Positions 16,801 through 25,800 of a DNA stretch of 31,327 nucleotides are shown here, one piece after another. Made by a program: the position numbers and the translations under genes. Origin of the DNA: Firm-04 sp045591925 (GTDB lineage: Bacteria > Bacillota > Clostridia > Oscillospirales > Ruminococcaceae); assembly GCA_045591925.1 (NCBI GenBank), contig JAZNTW010000117.1, positions 1-31,327 on the forward strand, given 5' to 3'. Within the stretch, counting starts at the first letter, position 1; each line of letters opens with the position of its first letter. The notes below the pieces were generated by a model. The model did not search any database and was not told the DNA's origin. It worked only from the letters and a program-made list of their open reading frames with translations.

Positions 16801-19800
16801 TGTCACTTGCATGAATTCTGACTGTAACTGCATTTTGTAAATCAGCAAAAGCTTTAAGTGTATTGCCCTCAATTTTCAGATTACTTAGTTCATTATTAAA
16901 CTGCTGATTATTAGTATCTGTTAATGACCAAGTAACTGTGTTATTGACTGCAGTTCCACTAAAACCAAGCTGTATTTCCTGACCTTCATAAACTGTCTGA
17001 TTAATGTTATTAATTTCAAAGTTGCTTGTTGTAGCTTCTGTAACAGTTATGTTTACTGAATCACTTCCATTACCGCCTTGTTCTGATACATTGATTGTGA
17101 ACGGATTGACGTATTTTGAGATTGCAACTGTACAACTCTTGCCGTCTGTACTTGGTGTGAAATCAACACCGTCCATATCATTCGGCCAGTTTGCAGCTCT
17201 GTTAGCTGTGAGTGTAGCACTGCTATCTACAGCGATTGAAACTGATTCTGGTTCTACTGCGAATGGTGGTGGTGTTGTGCCGCCACTTGACGAATAGAAA
17301 CGTATCTCTTTAACATTAACATTACTATAGTTTCTACCTACTTGAATATAGTTAATTTTAGTAGGTATACCATCAGTTAATGTGAATACATGATTATTAC
17401 ATTTTTCAGAACCAAACGAAGTTCCATAATCTTGCCCGCTTACAAATGAAATATATCCATTGTAACCATTTGATTCGTTTTCAAATTCGATTTCAATAGA
17501 TGTAATATTTTCAAGACCATTAACAGATGATTTAAATGGCATTGTATCGTTAGAAGCAACTATTGTGTCAACCAAATTGGCTGCATCCCCCAACACATTA
17601 ACCCTTGTCTGCTTCATAGCGTTGAACGACTGAGAAGAGCCGGATTGAGATTCGGTTTCTTTTCCGGATTCTGTACCTGCACTGTAAACAGGAGACTGGA
17701 TATCGCCTGACGGCATTGTCAGACCGTAGCTACCGAACTTCACGCCCTCAATCTTCGTAGAACGCTTGCCTGTGCCGAAGAAGTAATACAAACCTGCTGC
17801 CGCACCGACAAGACCTGAGTTATAGTCGATCGCAACCTCGTTACAGCAATAATCGTGAAGATCATCAATGTAACTATGATTGGATGTCGGGTGATTATGG
17901 TGATAATCAGTCATCTGCGGCTGTTCGGTATGGATGCCGTTGCCCGTAAGCTTATGAGCGCCGCCAACCAATGCACCAATCAACGTGTAACCGTCTTCAT
18001 CATAACCACAGTTCAGTCTGTACTCTTCATGTGTGTCCCAACCGGAAGCTGCTCTGTGGTGCGGTGCCTGCGGTGTCGGAACATCAAAGCCATCCGGAAC
18101 AAAGTTTGTGACGAAGCAAATCTTTCCGTTCGTATCGACAACCGTACCGCCCTCGCATTCGCCGTAGGTACTCGAAGTCGGCGTGTTGACCTTTACGATC
18201 GTATCTCGCCACTGGTTTTCGCCCAGAATCTTGTTCATCTGATCGACTGCCCAGTTAATGAAGCTATCGGCTTTCGTGTTCAACTCGTTCTTCTTCGCCT
18301 CATCCTGCTCATTTTGTGCTTGCTGTTTCAGATGCTTTGCAGCGATCAGCGTTGCTGTCTGAGCGATTGCGTTGAATCGAGCAGTACCCCACTCATGATC
18401 GGTATAGAAGTCCTTGTTCGTATAATTCGAACTGATCCAATTTACGACCGACTCCCAATTACCTGTATCATAAGCTGTTGCACTTGCCGCTGCAAGGTCA
18501 ACGCCGTCCCACTGGAGCTTTCCAGCTGTCGTTGTTCTTGCATCTTTGTATTTTTTCAGGTTGTCTTCTGTATCTAATACTGAATCGTTTCTGAGCTTTT
18601 TCGCTGCGTAAATCCAAGCCGCCGCCAACTTCTTATCGTCGTCGCCGCCTGCGCCCGGATAGAACTCATTCGCGTAATGACTGGTGCCCTCTGCGAACGC
18701 ATACAGCTTTTCAGCAAGTTCAAGATAGCTGTTATACTTTGTTTTGTCCGTATCACGGAAGCTCATGTAACCCATTGCCAGAGCCGCTGCATATTCAGAT
18801 GCAATATCGCTGCCCAGTGTGCTCCATATCATCGTTCTTGTCTTTTTGCTCTGGAGCTCAGGCGGTCCCCATTCAACGTGGTCACCGTCGCCGTCGCCCT
18901 TTTGAACAAGAATCTCTACGATGTTGCCATCCCGGTCATACTTCACCGAATTTTCGAAGAATTCATAGAATCTGTCAAGAATCGTTTTCAGATGCGCTTT
19001 ATCAGCTTCATCTATTGTACTATCCTTGAATAATTCCAGATAAATCCAGCTCAGCATGGAAGCTGTATAGCCTTGCGGTAAACCAAACATTACGTGGTCT
19101 CCCGCGTCATGGTAGCCTCCGGGAACTTCATCCTCTGTGTGACAATTTGCACGCCATGCGAGACCGCTCTTTTCAGATACATCATCACCACACATATTTG
19201 CGTCATAGAAGTAAAGTGAGTGTTGTAATAATCTCGCATAGTCATTCTTGTAGTCTGTACCCTGTGGATTCTTACCTTCACCTGTATCAGTCCACGGTGC
19301 ATCCGTTTCCGTATAAGACGGTGCGACGACCGAGCGATACAAGTCAAGATAGATTGCGAAAGGCTTCTTCGCGTCTTGCGGTATGTTATTCCAGAGCTTC
19401 TGGAATGCAAGGCTGCCCTCGGCGATGTCGAATGTATTCGTTATTGTGAATCTATCAACATTTTCATTGTTAGACTCACCGTTAGTTGATATGGGAGCAC
19501 CATTGGATACTTCCCAACCAAACGGTACATCGACTTCGACTACCTGGTATTTGTAGCCCTTAATCAGACCCTCAAATGTACCAGACCAGCCCTTGCCTTG
19601 TGTCAGCTGCAGTTCCTTTCCGGGAACGTCTACCCAATTACCATTGCCGTCCACATCTACTTGCAGCTTAACCTTGATTCTTCTGGGTTCCAGAACGTCA
19701 TAGCCATTGTAATTCCAAGTCTTCGTCACAGGGATATCAATGTTATCCGCTGTGTTCTTGACCAGAATCGTTCCACCGGAATTGACGTCCTTGCCCTGAA

Positions 19801-22800
19801 TCGTAGACTCGTAGCCCGTAACAGTTGATGTTTCGATGACTTGGTAGTAGTACAAGCCGCCATCAGCATTTTCGCCATTCACGAATCTTGGCAGGTCTTC
19901 CCAAACATAGTACCACTCGTTTTCGCTATTCAGCGTTGCTCCACCGTTCGGGTAATCGGCGTAAGTACCGTCTAAACCGGTTTTCTGCTGCAGTTTCACT
20001 GTAACAGGTACACGCAGCTCCGGAATGCCGTTATCGCCAATCCACTTCTTGTCAACACGCAAATCCATCGTTGTTTTGATTTCTTCATTCGAAATCTTGA
20101 TGTCATTTTTGTTGCTGACCGTGATTAACGGGCCGTGGTCGATTTGCTCGCCCTCGGTCGGAATCGTACCAAATTCGTAGTACGGATTTTCAGCATCAGC
20201 AGGCCTCGGCTTCATATTGGTGTAATCGCCCCACTGAGCATCCGGTGTTGCGCCCCAAATTTCGTCGCCGTCACCGTTTCGAACCATGAACTTTTTATCG
20301 CCTTCATCATTGCCACTAAGTTTAATCTTCATGCCTATGACATTGTTCGGCGAAAGTCCAGCACTTTCGATATCAAACGTATACCAATATTGTCCGCCGG
20401 TCACTGCTACATCTCTGGCTGTCTTAGATGTGCCGTCGATATAGTAGATTATGACTTCGTCTACTTTGTAATTCGGCTTGCTATCGGTACTCCATGCCAT
20501 TTCAATGGATGCACCATCACAAGACACGACTTCGTAGGAGCCATCGGCTTTCTCAACAACATTGAAATAGAACGATCTGGTTGCGGCTTCAAATCCCTCC
20601 GGTGCTGTCAGCTCCTGGAGATAATATTTGCCGGGCTTGAGATAACCGCCTTCAACATAAAGGGTATCCTTTGTTTTGGCTTCGTATTCGCTGAAATCAA
20701 ATTGTGCATAACCGTTCTCATCCAGCGTTACAGGGTTTAAGATTTCAGTGCCATCCTCTGCATAAAGAGCGAATGTTGCGGTCGCCTTAATGACAGTACC
20801 ATCAATTTTCGTCTTTGTGAGACTCGGCTTCACTCCTACAATGCGTTTGTTTTCCATTCGGATGACACGGTCTTTCGTAAGATCAAGCGTAACCGCCTTT
20901 TCCGTTTCCGAGCCTATCCAGTAGGTAATCTGATTATCGCCGGATACCTTGAAAGTAATATTGTCCGCGAGGTCGTATTTATTACCTCCAAAGGTTTCAA
21001 CGAATGTATACTCATCACCCTTTGTGAGCTTGGTATAGTCGATCAGCCACTCTGTGGATTCTCTATCCCAATACCAAATATCGCTGCCGACCACTACACC
21101 GGAGTTATTCCTGAGTTCAATATCAACGTTATTGACTGTTGCGCCATTGATATCGACTTTCTTGAACAAAAGACCGTAATTGTTCTTGTAGGTAATCGGA
21201 TCCGGAACAGGAACAATCATCATTGCGTTCGGATCGAAATAATAATTCTTTCCATTTGCCTCGCGCAATCCGGGTTCGGTTGTGATCCAAGGCAGTGTCT
21301 TTTCTCCGCTCGTAACTGTCAGATTTCCGTCCGCATCCTTTGATACAGTAAATTCACTGCCATCGGAAAGCGTCAGATTTCTTGTTTCACCATTATTATC
21401 ATCGTTTGCTTCAACAGTGTAGCTCATTACGACTACGTCGTTCATATCCCTTACCGTAATCGTTGTAACGACGATGTCAGGATTTCCGTTATTATTGAGT
21501 TCGTTGAGCTTAATCGTTTCTTTTACTTCAATGGTATAAACGCTGTTTTCCTTGAAGTAACCAGCAGGAGCCTGCTGCTCAACCAATGTATAATTGTTGA
21601 TGATGTCAAAATCATTGTTTACTAAGGCATTCAGCTGCTCTGGCGAGTACTGTGTTTCACCAATGAAAGCACTGATATTGTACTCTGTGACAGTCAGCGA
21701 ATCAGCCTCTGTGGTATAAACTCTGATTTTGGTGATATTTGCGCCGGTTTCGTTCGAGATTGTTATGATTCCGTTTTCAATCGTAGCCGATTTTATTTCC
21801 GGAACTGCCGCTACATCATCGGTTACCAAAGCATAGTATACAGTGCCTTGATTTCCGTCTGCGAAGTGGAGTGTCAGCGTATCGAGTACCCTTGCCCAAT
21901 CTTCAAGAACGATTTCCTTTTCAACATTCGGCTGCAATTCGAAGCCTATTGCAGGTGTTTTGTGAATCTTGTATTCGCTCTTTACGAATGTCGGATAGCA
22001 TTTGTCAATCGTAATCGAACCGCTTGTTGCTGTCAATACGATTTCATGCGTATTATCGGGACAATCAATATCAAGATACGTCGGAGTATTACCCAAATTC
22101 TCTTTTGTGTAATATCGTTCTTCTATTATGTTTCCGTCTGCATCGTCTGCACCCTTAAATGTTGCTTTCAGGGTAAAGCCCGGATGCGTTTCATCAATCG
22201 CAGTCGGGAACAACAATCTTGCGCTATGGATTTCCTCATTGTTCTCGCCTTTGATTGTCAGCGAATTGTCAACCGTAGACGGATCAATGTTTCCATCTGC
22301 CAGAAGATTGAGACCTCTGCCCAAAGCAAACATCGACCTCGGCAAGCTCTGCGCCTGAGCCGCATCCACAATTTTGATTGTGGAATTCCATTCGGTAATC
22401 GCGCCGCCCTTGTGTTTAATTCTAATATACAGCGGAAATTCGCCGGTATAGGATAACAAATTGATCTTCACTAGATTGTCGCTGATTGTAATATCATTCT
22501 GATCTACAGCATTTCCGGCAATCGTAAGCTGCTGTACCTCAGCGATCAAATCACTAGTATCATGTACCGTAATTGTCGCAGTGCTTCCGCCTGCATATTG
22601 GCTTGCATCAAGAGAGAATACACTATTGACTCTAACCTTGCCTTGTGCAACAGCAACACCGTCAATCGAAACAATGATCAGATGGTCGCCCTTGATTGCC
22701 GGTTGGAATGTGTAGGAACAAGTGCCGCCATTAACAGTTGCCGTTCCACTGCCAACATGGTTTTCTACACCATAATAGTAAATATCAAACGTCGCGACCT

Positions 22801-25800
22801 TACCATCAGCACCACTCACAGCCAAATTCACGGTAAGGTCTTTACCCGGATTGAAGTCCGCTTCACCATTACTATTGAATGAAATATCGCCAGTGATTTG
22901 AGCACCCTTTGTGAATGACTGTTCACCTAAGTTGAGTGATTGACCATTCTTTTCAAGAACAGCGCTTATTTTGTAGCCACCATCATTCGTCATATTATAT
23001 GCGTTCTGGAAGCCGCCATTGTTGATAGCTCCGGAAGTCCATTCCGCTCCATTCACATACACTCTAACAGTTGCACCATCGGTAGCATTCTCAACATAGA
23101 TATTCAGCTTATCGCCTTCTTGCACCACTCTCAAGTTACCTGCAAGCGTCGTGGTATTTTCTCTTACCAGGAACGAAGACTGCACTTCTCTCGGAGAGCC
23201 GTTTGCTGTCGTGATTGTCGCGTAAGCGGTATAGGTACTAGCCTTGGTCGGGACGTAATCTGTAATTACATAATTACCAGCCTCGTCCGCGACGCCGGAG
23301 TACGATCTGTCTTCGTTGCCATACTGATCTCTTACAACGATTCGGACGTTCGCACCCTCAGGAGCACCGTATACTCTTAATTCGACCGGATTACCTGTGT
23401 TGGTCTGGTTCGGATTTACTGTAATTTCACCGGTTACCGGTATCGCGCTAACAGGGAAGTTACCGCCCCAGATTTCTCTTTCGGCATTGCCGGCAAAGTT
23501 CATAAACGCTCTGATGCTAATATGGTCTGCTCTGTCAGGCGTATAAGTGACCGGGCACTTGCCATCACTTTGTACAGTCTCTTCATTAGATGTCCAGATC
23601 ACATTGTTATTAGAATCATAAGCTTTGAAGATTACCTTCGCACCGCTCGGCGCATTCTGTAATTCCAATCCAATGTCGCTTCCTTCGATGTATGGACCCT
23701 GCGTGATCGTTACACCCAGACTATCGCTGTATTTACCGGTAACAGAATTTCCGGTCAGCGTTTTCTCCAAGCCCTTAACGTTGAGGATTGCGTATACAGG
23801 CATACCGTCGCCAACTGTGTTTTTCGGTACTGTATTGCCCTCAAGCTGCCTGTTGTTGAAGTAATAGGTAACTGTTGCGCCATTGTAATAATCGCCGTTA
23901 ATTAAGCCAAAATTCAGGACACCATTCTGATTCTGATCAACAACATAGTTTGTATCATTCAAATCCACGGTTCTGTTTCTGTCATAGTCATTATCAAATG
24001 CTATGCCGTCATTGGGGTTGAAATTAACGGTGATTGTGTCGTAACGCTCAACAGTTTCCTCCTCATTCTGGGCATTGAGGCGTGTAATTACCACTTTGAC
24101 CGGGAGTTCTTTTCCAGCGATACTATCCGTATCAATCGTAAAGCTTGCTACATTATCGCCCTGAGGTCTTAAAGTGTTTTCAAAGTAATACTGTACCGTT
24201 GCGCCATCAGGTAAGTTATTTACTATTATTTTAAATTCCTCACCCGAAGTGATCGCGTCAACGTCTTGATTCTGAGAATTTACAACTGTAATACCGACCT
24301 CAGACAAGTTGCGGTCTTTAATTTCGACCTTTGGAGCTTCACCCTGTGCAACTTCGTAATAGTTGTCGCCAACTTTTACAAATGCCTTAGCACTATAAAT
24401 GATGTTACCGGGAGCCGTCGGCACATAATTTTCATATGCCCCCTCCTTATAGCCCTCGTACATCAAAGTACCATTCGCAAAATACTGATAGTAAAGTGTA
24501 CTTGCACAACCGGGAACATCGGCAGGCGTTAATGTAAGCGGATTACCAACCTGAAATTCATTATTTTGCGCAGATACTGTCAATTTCATCGTCGGGGCAG
24601 TGTATACTGTTTCAGTCTTTGCGCTGGTGCTATCAGCAGCGTTTCTCACTGTGATATCAAAATTGCCATTGACAGGCTTAATCATCTGAATTTTATGCGT
24701 ATAGCCATCTATAGACTCTGCAATAAAATTCTCGTTGCTGTCAATCGTTACAGGCTGATCCGACTTGACATAGAATGTTACGATATTGCCCGGCTCGTAT
24801 CTCATTGCCTTAGTTGTTTCATCCACATCATACTCGTTATAGGCGATTTGATTTCCACAAGCCGAATCGCTGTATAACTTGAATGAAAGCGGTGCAGTGA
24901 GCTTTTCGCCGTTCACTGCTGTACCGGCATAAGGTCTGTCTGTCGTAGCTTCATCCTGCGATACATATTCCTGACGATACTGGCCTTTGTAATCGACCTT
25001 GGACGGAAGTGCTGCGAAGTTCGTTCCGCTTCCACTTTCAAACAAGCTAACGAACTTACCGTCTTTCTTAATTGCAAACAGTGCGCCCGGAAGAATCGAG
25101 CCACCCTCGTCAATCTTGTTGACGGGGACGCCGTATCCGGAAACCATACCGAAGATGTCAGCGCCGCCACGATACGGTCTGTAACCAAATTCAAGACCGC
25201 CGTAGAACGACTTCGCAATCAGAGCACCCGAAAGGTGACCCGGACATCTTTCTGCGGATTTTACGTTTGCATTCGGAGCCATGATGGTTCCGTTGAAGTT
25301 ACAGTTGCCATTAAATTGAACGCTTGTTGCATTGGGGAAATTATAGAGAATATTAGAAGAAAGCGGATGGTTATTCGTTGCGTTGCTGCCGTTATTGCTG
25401 ATCTGATACGATGAACCGCCGTCAATCGTAACCGTTGTTTTTGCGCCGCCGATATTTATCGCTTTATCGTCGCAGGTAACAATAATATTCAGATCAAGCT
25501 CTGTAATCGTCTCGCCGTTGTTCGTATATCTGCTAGTTCCCTTTGTAGTTCTGTTTTCCGGAACTATAATTTCGATTTCACCGGGAGCAGCCCATTCATT
25601 GACTTTGAAGTATACGGTCTTGGTATCCGGGTCCACATTAGATGCGTCCAGAACCAACTTGTTGTTTTCTACGGCGACTTCAATCGCGTCGATAGAACCA
25701 AGACTCAATGAACGGGATCTCAGTGTATCAAAAGACTTTTCGAGCAGCGTGCTTACACCATCATACTGATAGAATTGTGCAAGCTCATTGACTTCTTTCA

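Noticed and set aside
22370..24592. Possible CRISPR or DNA-level tandem repeat in the giant gene.
   Set aside because: The repeats are visible only as protein folds; no DNA unit recurs closely enough to be a recent repeat or an array.
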